In this document: in pieces, positions 17,782-25,304 of the stretch
How positions within the stretch are numbered: position 1 is the first letter of the stretch
Layout of the letters: the number at the start of each line of letters is the position of its first letter
Source: Methylovirgula ligni
GTDB taxonomy: Bacteria; Pseudomonadota; Alphaproteobacteria; Rhizobiales; Beijerinckiaceae
Assembly: GCF_004135935.1 (NCBI RefSeq)
Contig: NZ_CP025086.1
Location: forward strand, 2,852,001-2,916,000
Length of the DNA: 64,000 nucleotides
Reading direction: 5' to 3'
Notes under the pieces: generated by a model
The model's database searches: none
What the model saw: only the letters and a program-made list of their open reading frames with translations
Told to the model about the DNA's origin: nothing
Position numbers and translations under genes: made by a program

Positions 17782-18033
17782 TTAATTTCTTGGCGTTGCG
17801 GCTGGAGGCGGCTGCTCAGCAGCTTCGACGCCTCGCAGGAGATCCGCTGCCAGTTGCCTGGCAATCTGCGGAGTCAGGGCAAACTGGTGAGTTCCTGCCA
17901 ATCTATCGGATAAAGCCGGATCAGGTAGATACCCGATTTTTACCAGCACGGACATTCCGAGCGCCGGAACGACGTGAAAACTCTGCACGGGGGCCAGAAT
18001 GATATCGCCCCCTTCGTTCGTTTCCCACTCCAT
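17782..18033 (-). CDS. Small protein encoded against the early operon
   Basis: An 83-residue protein; start MEWETNEGGDIILAP with a strong GAGGGAGG ribosome site. The end QFALTPQIARQLAADLL reads like a genuine amphipathic domain found in small phage proteins. It runs opposite to the surrounding early genes. A plus-strand frame (17769-18002) covers the same DNA and is coupled by GTGA to the gene before; I favour the minus-strand gene because of its ribosome site and sequence quality. Confidence 0.5.
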   Translation of the reverse strand: MEWETNEGGDIILAPVQSFHVVPALGMSVLVKIGYLPDPALSDRLAGTHQFALTPQIARQLAADLLRGVEAAEQPPPAATPRN

Positions 18034-18137
18034 GACCGCCTCCCTCAGCTGTCGGCATGAAAGCACGCCGAGCGTGAGGCCGTCATCTTCTGATTACGTC
18101 TGCACCGGGTTCAGGGCCTCTGGCTTCGGTGAGACGT

Positions 18138-18300
18138 GTGCGGCGCCGGGTGTGCCGCTCCCGGGTTGCCCTCGTGACCCGGTTATCGCCCGGCGCCGCA
18201 GTTCGTAGCGTGTAGCGTCTTCGTCCCGTCTGCGGCCGGCGTTTGGCCGCGGGCACCTCCCCTTGAACTCGCCCGTCGCTCCGGCGACGGGCCCTTTTCT
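18138..18300 (+). ncRNA. Structured RNA-like leader ending in a terminator
   Basis: An outer 12-bp stem (18139-18150 with 18189-18200) encloses an inner stem CCGGGT (18161-18166)/ACCCGG (18177-18182). A third stem GCGGCC/GGCCGC follows (18232-18237, 18245-18250), then a Rho-independent terminator GCCCGTCGC (18271-18279)/GCGACGGGC (18284-18292) with CCTTTTCT. There is no credible reading frame. It lies directly upstream of the early operon, so it could be an sRNA, an attenuator or a cis-acting antitermination element. Confidence 0.5.
18271..18300 (+). terminator. Rho-independent terminator before early operon
   Basis: A 9-bp perfect GC-rich stem with a 4-base loop, followed by CCTTTTCT; 27 bp before the ATG of the next gene. 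Transcription from the immunity region must read through it to reach the early genes. Confidence 0.75.
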
Positions 18301-18326
18301 GCGCGTTTCGCGCCACGGAGATTTGC

Positions 18327-18812
18327 GTGCCTTTTCCTAAGCCAGCCGCGGCGACGGACCGCGAAACACTCGAAGAGATCGCGCGGCTGTGGGCCGACCC
18401 GAACAACACCAAGCAGGCGATCGCCGAGCGATACGGCTATTCCGTCGGCTGGCTCGACAGGCGCCTCGACGAAGCCAGGAACATGGGATTTGCCGTTTTC
18501 CCGCGTGCCGGCGGCCGCGGCGCGGCATCAACCTTCACGGACGAACTCGTGCAGCTCGTCGCGACGCTCGTCGCCGACAAAACGCCGCATAACGAGATCA
18601 TGCGGCGGCTCGGCAAGGACAGTTCCTGGGTCAGCCACGCGAAATATCTCGCACGCCATCGCGGCTTCGACGTCGCGGCAGCGCCCGAAGCCTCGGCAAA
18701 GACGCCGTCCGATCTCGTCGCCGGGCTTCGCGTCACGCGGCGACGTCGCGGCGGCATCACGATCACGCTTCCCTATCTGCGCTGCCTCGACCCGGAGGCG
18801 CGGCGTGTCTGA
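18327..18812 (+). CDS. HTH-containing early phage protein
   Basis: A 161-residue protein. It has two HTH-like segments: about 18-50 (EEIARLWADPNNTKQAIAER, with GYSVGWLDRRL) and 72-105 (LVADKTPHNEIMRRLGKDSS). The end is basic (VTRRRRGG). It looks like a sequence-specific DNA-binding protein. It is the first gene after the leader terminator and overlaps the next gene's start. Confidence 0.65.
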   Translation: MPFPKPAAATDRETLEEIARLWADPNNTKQAIAERYGYSVGWLDRRLDEARNMGFAVFPRAGGRGAASTFTDELVQLVATLVADKTPHNEIMRRLGKDSSWVSHAKYLARHRGFDVAAAPEASAKTPSDLVAGLRVTRRRRGGITITLPYLRCLDPEARRV

Positions 18813-19659
18813 GACTTCCGGCCCGAAACTTCGCACCATCACGCGCATCGACGCGCGGGACGTTCGCCCGGCGAAGAGCTTCGGGCTAAAGCCGGAGTGC
18901 GTCTGGATCGACATCGTGCTGCTGCGCGTCGACGAAACCTACCAGCGTCCGATCGACAAGCAGGGCCGGGCGCAGATCGCGCTGATCGCGGAGACGTTCG
19001 ACTGGCGCAAATTCGCGCCGGTGATCGTCGCCGACATTGGGGGGGGGCTTTACGCGATAGTGGACGGGCAGCATCGAGCCCATGCAGCGGCCCTGTGCAA
19101 TATCCGCTCGGTGCCCTGTTATGTGATCGCCGCCGCGCCGGAAGAGCAGGCGGACTGCTTCGCCGCCATCAACGGCCAGGTCATCGCCATCCGGACGCAA
19201 AACCTCTGGAAGGCGCGTCGCGCCGCCGGTCATCCGGAGGCTGCCGCTTTGGATAGGATCGCGACCGCCGAGGGCGTTTCACTCGTCTGGCACAATCTCT
19301 CGACCCTGGCGATGGAGCCGGCGCAGACCTGCGCGCTCAACGCCATTGTCCGCGCGGTCCGGCGGTATAACGAAAAGATCGCGGGGCTGGCGCTCTTCGC
19401 TTTGCGGTCGACGCGCACCAGGGCAAAGCGCAGCTTCCTCACGGCGCAATGGATCGAGGCCACCGTCGCCGTGCTCGCCGAACATCCCGAGTGGCACGAT
19501 CGCGCGCTGATCTCGGCGCGCCTGGGCAAGATCGATCTCGCCGAGCGCGAAGCCGATATCCGCGCCGCCCGTGCGGAGAATCCGGCGCTGAGCGGGCGCG
19601 CATTGGCGGAAGCGGCCATTTTCATTGCGCTCGAAGGCGTGGACGAGGTGACGGCATGA
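18805..19659 (+). CDS. ParB-like (DUF6551-type) protein
   Basis: A 284-residue protein; the GTG at 18805 overlaps the previous stop and begins the recognisable protein. The N-terminal part has DETYQRPIDKQGRAQI and a YAIVDGQHRAHAAAL box, the ParB-like GxHR motif, then CYVIAAAPEEQADCFAAING. The remainder is helical. This arrangement fits DUF6551-type phage proteins. A role in DNA binding or gene regulation is likely; partition is unproven for an integrated phage. ATGA overlap with the next gene. Confidence 0.75.
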   Translation: MSETSGPKLRTITRIDARDVRPAKSFGLKPECVWIDIVLLRVDETYQRPIDKQGRAQIALIAETFDWRKFAPVIVADIGGGLYAIVDGQHRAHAAALCNIRSVPCYVIAAAPEEQADCFAAINGQVIAIRTQNLWKARRAAGHPEAAALDRIATAEGVSLVWHNLSTLAMEPAQTCALNAIVRAVRRYNEKIAGLALFALRSTRTRAKRSFLTAQWIEATVAVLAEHPEWHDRALISARLGKIDLAEREADIRAARAENPALSGRALAEAAIFIALEGVDEVTA

Positions 19660-20864
19660 CGGATCCGCCGTTCTCGCTCTTCCACCCGCTCGCGAATTTG
19701 TTTCCGCTGATCGAAGGCGCGGATTTTGAAGCTCTTGTCGCCGACGTGCGCGCCAATGGTCTGCGCGAGCATATCGTCGTTCACGAGGGACTGATCCTCG
19801 ACGGCCGCAATCGCTTTCGCGCGGCCGTAGCTGCGGACCTCATCGCCGCCGAAATTCCGGCACGTGGCAGCGCGCCCTTTACCCAGCATTTTTCACGCTA
19901 TCTGCCCGACCGAGATGGCGACGCGCTCGCCTTTGTTATTTCCAAGAATCTGGCGCGGCGTCATCTGAACGAAAGCCAGCGGGCTTTCGTGGCGGCCAAA
20001 ATCGCGAACTTGACGCAGGGCAGGCCGGGTTCAGAAAAACAGGCAAATTTGCCGGTTAAGCAACGGGATGCCGCGCAGCTTCTCAACATATCTGAGCGAT
20101 CGGTTCGATCCGCGGCCGTGGTGCGAGACAAAGGCACGCCAGAACTTCAGCACGCGGTTGAGACCGGAAAGATCGCCGTGTCCGAAGCCGCCAAGGCGGC
20201 CAAGCTCGGCGCGGAGAAGCAGACCGAAATAGCTGCTGCTGCCGAAGCCGGAAAAGCCAATGTGGTGCGGACGGCGATCAAGCGCGAAACGCGCGATGAT
20301 CGCGAAGTTGCCTTGGCGGCGAAACAGCGCGACCTGCCGCAGCAGAAATTCGGTGTCATCCTTGCGGATCCGGAATGGCGCTTTGAGCCCTGGTCGCGCG
20401 CGACCGGCATGGATCGCGCCGCCGACAATCATTATCCGACGTCCTGCACCGAGGTCATCGCTTCGCGCGATGTCGCTGCGATCGCCGCCGACGATTGCGT
20501 GCTGTTCCTCTGGGCGACCGCGCCCATGCTGCCGCAGGCCTTCGTCGTCATGGGCGCCTGGGGTTTCGATTATCGCTCGAATTTCGTTTGGGCCAAGGAT
20601 CGGGTCGGCACCGGTTACTGGAATCGCAACCGGCACGAGCATCTCCTGATCGGCATCAAGGGCCGTCCGCCGGCGCCGGCGCCAGGTACGCAATGGGACT
20701 CGCTGATCCATGCCTCGGTCGGTGCGCATTCCGCGAAGCCGGACGGCTTCCACGAGCTGATCGAAGCCTATTTCCCGAACCTACCGAAGGCAGAGCTCAA
20801 CTGCCGCGGCAAAGCGCGGCCCGGCTGGGTGGCCTGGGGCAATGAAGCGGAGCAAGCGGCATGA
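19656..20864 (+). CDS. ParB-domain and MT-A70 adenine methyltransferase fusion
   Basis: A 402-residue protein, start ATG at the ATGA overlap. Residues 1-95 are ParB-like (EGLILDGRNRFRAAV box, SKNLARRHLNESQRAFVAAK). An HTH follows (about 125-150, AAQLLNISERSVRSAAVV) and then an MT-A70 domain with ADPEW (about 237-240; most relatives have DPPW), DDCVLFLWATAPMLP, NFVWAKDRVGTGYWNRNRHE, GVHS-like GAHSAKPD and C-terminal ELNCRGKARPGWVAWGNE. It is predicted to make N6-methyladenine in DNA, probably to protect against restriction or to regulate. Pro to Glu in the catalytic motif is conservative for some phage members. Confidence 0.85.
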   Translation: MTDPPFSLFHPLANLFPLIEGADFEALVADVRANGLREHIVVHEGLILDGRNRFRAAVAADLIAAEIPARGSAPFTQHFSRYLPDRDGDALAFVISKNLARRHLNESQRAFVAAKIANLTQGRPGSEKQANLPVKQRDAAQLLNISERSVRSAAVVRDKGTPELQHAVETGKIAVSEAAKAAKLGAEKQTEIAAAAEAGKANVVRTAIKRETRDDREVALAAKQRDLPQQKFGVILADPEWRFEPWSRATGMDRAADNHYPTSCTEVIASRDVAAIAADDCVLFLWATAPMLPQAFVVMGAWGFDYRSNFVWAKDRVGTGYWNRNRHEHLLIGIKGRPPAPAPGTQWDSLIHASVGAHSAKPDGFHELIEAYFPNLPKAELNCRGKARPGWVAWGNEAEQAA

Positions 20865-21202
20865 TTGACTTTGCAAAACAGCTTACACAGGCGGAACTCG
20901 ACATCGTCCAGGAGCGTCGCCGTCAAGTCGAGGTCAAGGGCTGGACGCCAGAGCACGATGACCGTCACGAGGGTGGAGAGATAGCCGGGGCGGCCGCCTG
21001 CTACATTATGGAAAATCTTCTCGTCCACGCGCCTGGTCTTCGTGCCGTCATCAAAAAGACGATCGAGATGCTTTGGCCTTGGGCACATCATTGGTGGAAG
21101 CCGAAGGATCGACGTCGCAATCTCGTCAAGGCCGGCGCACTTATCATCGCTGAGATCGAGCGGTTTGATCGAGCGGCAGCCCGCGAACGGGGCGAGACAT
21201 GA
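20861..21202 (+). CDS. Conserved phage protein of unknown function
   Basis: A 113-residue protein with the recognisable pattern ERRRQVEVKGWTPEHDD, AAACYIM, WPWAHHWWKPKD and RRNLVKAGALIIAEIERFDR. The family is frequent near phage replication genes and its role is unknown. Four-base overlaps on both sides place it in the early operon. Confidence 0.75.
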   Translation: MIDFAKQLTQAELDIVQERRRQVEVKGWTPEHDDRHEGGEIAGAAACYIMENLLVHAPGLRAVIKKTIEMLWPWAHHWWKPKDRRRNLVKAGALIIAEIERFDRAAARERGET

Positions 21203-22236
21203 GCCTCGTTCACGTCGCGCTTCCTCGCGCGCCTTCACACAGATCAATCGTCTTCACCGCCGATGAGGCGGAACGGCGGCTTTCGCATTTGCGCGCTCTC
21301 GGATTTTCGCGAGAGGATGCGGACAAGGTCTTCGAGGCAATCGATCTGCCCACGCCGGAGAAGATCGACGCGAGGATTTCCGACCTGCGCGCGGCCGGCT
21401 TTACCGACCCGGTGAAGATGATCACCAGCTCGCCGGCGATCCTCGGCTACGCGATCGACAACATCCGCGGCAAGATTTCCGACCTGCGCGCGGCCGGCTT
21501 TACCGACCCGGTGAAGATGATCACCAGCTCGCCGGCGATCCTCGGCTACGCGATCGACAACATCCGCGGCAAGATTTCCGACCTGCGCGCGGCCGGCTTT
21601 ACCGACCCGGTGAAGATGATCACCAGCTTGCCGGCGATCCTCGGCTACGCGATCGACAACATCCGCGGCAAGATTTCCGACCTGCGCGCGGCCGGCTTTA
21701 CCGACCCGGTGAAGATGATCACCAGCTTGCCGGCGATCCTCGGCTACGCGATCGACAACATCCGCGGCAAGATTTCCGACCTGCGCGCGGCCGGCTTTAC
21801 CGACCCGGTGAAGATGATCACCAGCTCGCCGGCGATCCTCGGCCTGTCGATCGACAACATCCGCGGCAAGATTTCCGACCTGCGCGCGGCCGGCTTTACC
21901 GACCCGGTGAAGATGATCACCAGCTCGCCGGCGATCCTCGGCTACGCGATCGACAACATCCGCGGCAAGATTTCCGACCTGCGCGCGGCCGGCTTTACCG
22001 ACCCGGTGAAGATGATCACCAGCTCGCCGGTGATCCTCGGCTATTCCCGGGAACGGCTGGCGCTTTGTTGCCGGATCGTGGCCGGGCTTGAGGACCGTTC
22101 CGACGCCCAGCTCGCGCGGCTGACCGGTCTACCACGCTCGCTTCTGGAAGCACTTGCGGCGCAATCGCCATGCTGCTGGCGAGACGTTCTCGCGCTCAGA
22201 AAGAACCTGCGGACGGCACAAAGGATCGGCTTATGA
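21199..22236 (+). CDS. mTERF-like tandem-repeat protein
   Basis: A 345-residue protein. Residues 60-290 are seven repeats of exactly 33 residues with the pattern LRAAGF, then a helix KMIT, then P.ILGY and IDNIRGK. This matches the mTERF motif (leucine helix, GF/GVS, central Pro, LL.Y, K helix), the alpha-helical superhelix of mitochondrial and chloroplast transcription termination factors. A degenerate unit precedes the array (LSHLRALGFSREDADKVFEA) and a divergent cap follows (RLALCCRIVAGLEDRSDAQL, then LTGLPRSLLEAL). Units differ only at unit residue 19 (S or L) and 25-26 (YA or LS) before the last, capped one. Predicted to bind nucleic acid. It overlaps both neighbours by 4 bp. Confidence 0.8.
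   Translation: MSLVHVALPRAPSHRSIVFTADEAERRLSHLRALGFSREDADKVFEAIDLPTPEKIDARISDLRAAGFTDPVKMITSSPAILGYAIDNIRGKISDLRAAGFTDPVKMITSSPAILGYAIDNIRGKISDLRAAGFTDPVKMITSLPAILGYAIDNIRGKISDLRAAGFTDPVKMITSLPAILGYAIDNIRGKISDLRAAGFTDPVKMITSSPAILGLSIDNIRGKISDLRAAGFTDPVKMITSSPAILGYAIDNIRGKISDLRAAGFTDPVKMITSSPVILGYSRERLALCCRIVAGLEDRSDAQLARLTGLPRSLLEALAAQSPCCWRDVLALRKNLRTAQRIGL
21376..22068 (+). repeat. Seven tandem 99-bp repeats
   Basis: Unit starts are at 21376, 21475, 21574, 21673, 21772, 21871 and 21970. Units 1, 2 and 6 are identical; units 3 and 4 differ by one base (tcg to ttg); unit 5 by a two-codon change (tac gcg to ctg tcg). Unit 7 diverges at its 3' end. The near-identity points to recent expansion or gene conversion. 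Confidence 0.97.
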
Positions 22237-22889
22237 ACCAGACGCTCCACGGCCTCCCGCCATCCACGCGTGCGCGCATGCGGATCAAGGACATCCTGCG
22301 CCGCGCGACACAGCTTGCGGATGTAACGGGCGCAACGCCCGCAGCGCGCTATCTGCAAAAGCTCGATTGCGCCGGCGCGATCGATCTCGCACATGGCGAT
22401 CTCTATGCCGTCGACTTCATCCAGAATTGGGCCTGTGGCGGCAGCTATTTCCCGGCGCTGATCGCGCATGCGCATTGTGGCGAGGCCAATGCGATCGAGG
22501 CGACGTTCCTGACGCCCGACGGCGATCTCGCCCGCGTCAAGGAGCCGAAGCTGCTGCTCGGCACGCCGCTCGGTGGCGCGACGGTTCGGATTTCGACCGA
22601 TTTCCAGAGCAGCGAGGAATTATGGATCGCGCGCTCGATCGAAACCGGCTGCCGCGCCGCCTTCGCCGGCGTGCCGCGCAATGTCGTCGCTGGACTGCGG
22701 ATGGACAATATCGCCCAGGCGCTGGCGATTGAGGAACTCAAGCCGAAGCGCATCTTCCTCGCCTTTTCGCTGCACGACGAAACGCCGCTCAAACTAAAGC
22801 AGCGCGTCGAAGCGGCCGAGGCTTTGCGCGACCGCGGCTTCGAGGTGCGGATCAAGGTTGTCGACGAGCTGGAGGGATTGGCGCTGTGA
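22233..22889 (+). CDS. Toprim-domain primase-like protein
   Basis: A 218-residue protein starting MNQTLHGLPPSTRARM at an ATGA overlap with the repeat gene. An N-terminal part with DFIQNWACGG (like the primase-side domain of phage P4-type proteins) is followed by TPLGGATVRIS, SEELWIARSIETG and KRIFLAFSLHDETPLKLKQRVEAAEALRDRGFEV, which follow the order of a Toprim fold, with the metal-binding acidic positions partly degenerate. It is likely a replication accessory or primase remnant; activity is uncertain. Confidence 0.65.
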   Translation: MNQTLHGLPPSTRARMRIKDILRRATQLADVTGATPAARYLQKLDCAGAIDLAHGDLYAVDFIQNWACGGSYFPALIAHAHCGEANAIEATFLTPDGDLARVKEPKLLLGTPLGGATVRISTDFQSSEELWIARSIETGCRAAFAGVPRNVVAGLRMDNIAQALAIEELKPKRIFLAFSLHDETPLKLKQRVEAAEALRDRGFEVRIKVVDELEGLAL

Positions 22890-22899
22890 GGGCATCGGC

Positions 22900-23256
22900 A
22901 TGACGCGCGAAAAACTGCCAACGCGCCGACCCGGACTGTTGCGTCGCCTGATCTTCGGCGGCCGGCCCTGGGATGTTCAATTCGGCATCACCTGGCCGCG
23001 CGGCCGCGTCGCGGAGATCTTCATTTCGTCGACGCGCTCGGCGTCCGACATCGAGGCCTGCGCGCGAGACGGCGCCATTCTCGCCTCGCGCTGCCTGCAG
23101 CACGGCGACTCCATCGAAGAGATGGCGAAGTCGATAACGCGCGAGGACGACGGCAAGCCGACCACGATCATCGGCGCGGCGCTCGATCTCGTCGCCAGCG
23201 AGGCGAAGAAAGTTGCGGCCGATTTCGGGCTGCAAGGCGGAGGATTGGGCGAATGA
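22900..23256 (+). CDS. TSCPD-domain protein
   Basis: A 118-residue protein starting MTREKLPTRRPGLLRR. The segments FGITWPRGRVAEIFIS, SASDIEACARDGAILASRCL, LQHGDSIEEMAKSI and GKPTTIIGAALDLV match the TSCPD domain found at the end of class II ribonucleotide reductases and as a free-standing phage protein. The free-standing form has no known activity. The start was moved past an upstream frame that overlaps the Toprim gene. Confidence 0.8.
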   Translation: MTREKLPTRRPGLLRRLIFGGRPWDVQFGITWPRGRVAEIFISSTRSASDIEACARDGAILASRCLQHGDSIEEMAKSITREDDGKPTTIIGAALDLVASEAKKVAADFGLQGGGLGE

Positions 23257-23573
23257 GCGATGAGAACAGAGGAATTCTGAAGGTTCCTCCCGAGGTGTTG
23301 GCGCAGGCTCTCGGGCTCGAGCCCGGTGTGAGGATAACGTGGATTAGATTCGACCCGTTTGAACAGGTAGCGGAGCTTCTGCTCGAAGGGAATTCCCTCC
23401 CCGAGGCGCGGCCAAATGAATCAGCACCGCCCTACGTCGTCCTCAACATTCGAACAGATCCTGACCTTGGGTATGTGCATCGAAAGTTCTGCCATTGGGA
23501 GCATGCGCCAGCGCGCGAATGGGAAGCGGGCGAAGCCAATGTCATCGCTGACGGCAGCGGCGGCCTGCTGTAG
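23253..23573 (+). CDS. Hypothetical early protein
   Basis: A 106-residue protein with MSDENRGILKVPPEVLAQAL, then an acidic beta-rich middle. No family was recognised. ATGA overlap with the TSCPD gene. Confidence 0.6.
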   Translation: MSDENRGILKVPPEVLAQALGLEPGVRITWIRFDPFEQVAELLLEGNSLPEARPNESAPPYVVLNIRTDPDLGYVHRKFCHWEHAPAREWEAGEANVIADGSGGLL

Positions 23574-23686
23574 TCACCCGCCATCACACCTTGAGCGGCG
23601 TTTCCATCGAGATTGGATTTGAGGTCATGAAGGCCGCGCTAAGCATGATGTGGCGCGGTGATATCGCGAACTTTGGAGACAATAAA

Positions 23687-24349
23687 ATGTCTGAATCGCA
23701 TCGCCGCAACGGCGTCGCCGGCGAGGAACTGCGCGGCTATATCGAACGGATCGAATCCATCCGTGCCGAGAAGAAAGAACTCTCGGAAGACGAAAAGCTC
23801 GTGATGGCCGAAGCGCGCGCCGCCGGCTTCGACACACGCACCATCGGCTATGTCGTCAAGGTGCGCAGCAAGAAGCCGTCCGAGGTCGAAGAGGCAAAGG
23901 CGCTCGCTGACCTCTATCTGTCCGCGCTCGGCATGCAAAAGGAATTGCCGCTGTTCCGCACCGTCGATCTCATGGATGTCGACGTGACGGCAAAGGAGCA
24001 GGTGGTCGAGGCATTGAAGAAATTCGTGCCATCGGCGGGCGCGATCGTCATCGAGGCCGGCGGCAAGCCGCTGCGGTTGACGCGCGGCGAAGATGGCGAG
24101 GTGCTCGTCGCCGAAGTCGAAAAGCCGAAGCGCGACGGGGGGGGCAATACTTCAAAAACCAAGCCGGCGAAGCCGCCAGCCGACGTGCCCGATTGCGACC
24201 CCGATGCAGCCGAGGAGCTTGGCCGCGACGCCGCGCGTGCGGATGTGCCGATCATCAGGAATCCGGTTCCCGTTCGGCGATCCGCGGCGGCCGCGCTGGG
24301 ATCTGGGATGGCGCAAGCAATCGGGCAACGACGGCATGGGGCCTGGTGA
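23687..24349 (+). CDS. GapR-like (DUF2312) protein with long C-terminal extension
   Basis: A 220-residue protein starting MSESHRRNGVAG; a GGAG site 8 bp upstream decides the start. Residues 8-88 (VAGEELRGYIERIESIRAEK, then EARAAGFDTRTIGYVV and ALADLYLSALGM) are the GapR/DUF2312 coiled-coil domain, which in Caulobacter binds AT-rich, overtwisted DNA ahead of replication forks. The host-type protein is about 90 residues; here a further 130 residues follow, with a DVDVTAKEQVVEALKKF segment and a low-complexity K/P/A tail. A phage nucleoid or replication role is likely. Confidence 0.75.
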   Translation: MSESHRRNGVAGEELRGYIERIESIRAEKKELSEDEKLVMAEARAAGFDTRTIGYVVKVRSKKPSEVEEAKALADLYLSALGMQKELPLFRTVDLMDVDVTAKEQVVEALKKFVPSAGAIVIEAGGKPLRLTRGEDGEVLVAEVEKPKRDGGGNTSKTKPAKPPADVPDCDPDAAEELGRDAARADVPIIRNPVPVRRSAAAALGSGMAQAIGQRRHGAW

Positions 24350-24352
24350 TTG

Positions 24353-25304
24353 ATGGCGCGCAGCAACGATCTGACGCAATTCGGCGAGGTGTTCGAGCCT
24401 GACGAAGCCCAGGAGCTGATTCTCGGGCCGCGCGTGCGCGGCGCGCTGACGGAATGGCTGACCGAGATCTGGGCGCAAGAGGAACTCTCGGCCGTCGGAA
24501 TTGGGCCACGGCTGCGGGCGATTTTCGACGGACCGCCCGGCGTCGGCAAGACGACACTGGCGCATCATCTCGCCGCTCGGCTCGGGCTGCCGATGCTCGC
24601 GGTGCGGCCGGAACTCGTCATCTCGAAATGGGTTGGCGACACGGGCGAGAATATCGGCAAGCTGTTTAGTTTGGCCGCCGATCCGGATAATCCGATCCTG
24701 CTCTTTCTCGACGAATTCGACGCGCTGTCACGCCAAAGGCGCCAGGCCGAGCAGGCGAGTGACGACGGCCGCAATGAAGAGGTGAATACGCTGCTGCAGC
24801 GCCTGGAGCAGCATAAAGGCTATCTGATCGCGGCGACGAATTTCGCGAAACATAATCGACCAGGCCATCTGGCGCCGCTTCGATATCCAGATCACTCTCG
24901 AACTGCCCGGGCAAAAAGAGCGCGAACGAATTTTCGCGCGCTATCTCGCGCCGTTCGTCGTCGGCGCGCGCGTTCTGACCGCTTTGGCCGAGGCGACGGA
25001 AACGGCGTCGCCGGCGCTGATCCGGAAATTCTGCGAGGGGCTAAAACGCCAGATCGTCATTGGGCCCAAGCTCAATCTCGACATGCGCCGCGAAGCCGTC
25101 GTCGACCGGCTGATCACGACAATTCAGCCCCATACCGACGCCGGCAAGCCGCGGCTTTGGAGCCTCGGCGGCAACGATCACGCGGTCTCGCAATTGCCCT
25201 GGCCGCTGAGCCAGAGCGCGGAGGTTGCTAACTGTGAAGACCATGCTGATGCGGCGCCAGCGGCGCGGGTCGTGTCTCTGGCCGGAAAACGGGGAAAGAA
25301 GTGA
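24353..25304 (+). pseudogene. AAA+ ATPase broken by a one-base frameshift
   Basis: The first frame gives the Walker A FDGPPGVGKTTLAHHLA, pore-type ISKWVGDTGENIGKLF, Walker B ILLFLDEFDAL and sensor 1 GYLIAATNFAKH. At 24851-24860 (CATAATCGAC) an extra A shifts the frame. Reading on in the +1 frame restores the family's IDQAIWRRFDIQITLELPG and ERERIFARYL, then continues to 25304 as a normal C-terminal lid. The intact protein would be about 316 residues, similar to phage AAA ATPases near replication genes. It is a real mutation, a sequencing error, or (less likely) programmed frameshifting. A TTG at 24350 is an alternative start. Confidence 0.8.

Noticed and set aside
17769-18002. Plus-strand frame of 77 codons coupled by GTGA to the gene before it
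   Set aside because: The second half has a shadow-like composition rich in R, P and E, while the opposite strand carries a better ribosome site and sequence. Kept only as an alternative.
21376-22068. CRISPR-like array
   Set aside because: The 99-bp units have no spacers, are in frame, and encode a regular protein repeat.
21199-22236. TAL/BAT effector repeats
   Set aside because: The unit length is the same, but there is no NI/HD/NG-type residue pair after a conserved helix; the Pro, ILGY and GF positions fit mTERF instead.
24350-25231. The first-frame continuation of the ATPase after the shift
   Set aside because: Downstream of 24855 it becomes arginine-rich with no motifs, whereas the +1 frame restores the AAA+ sequence.
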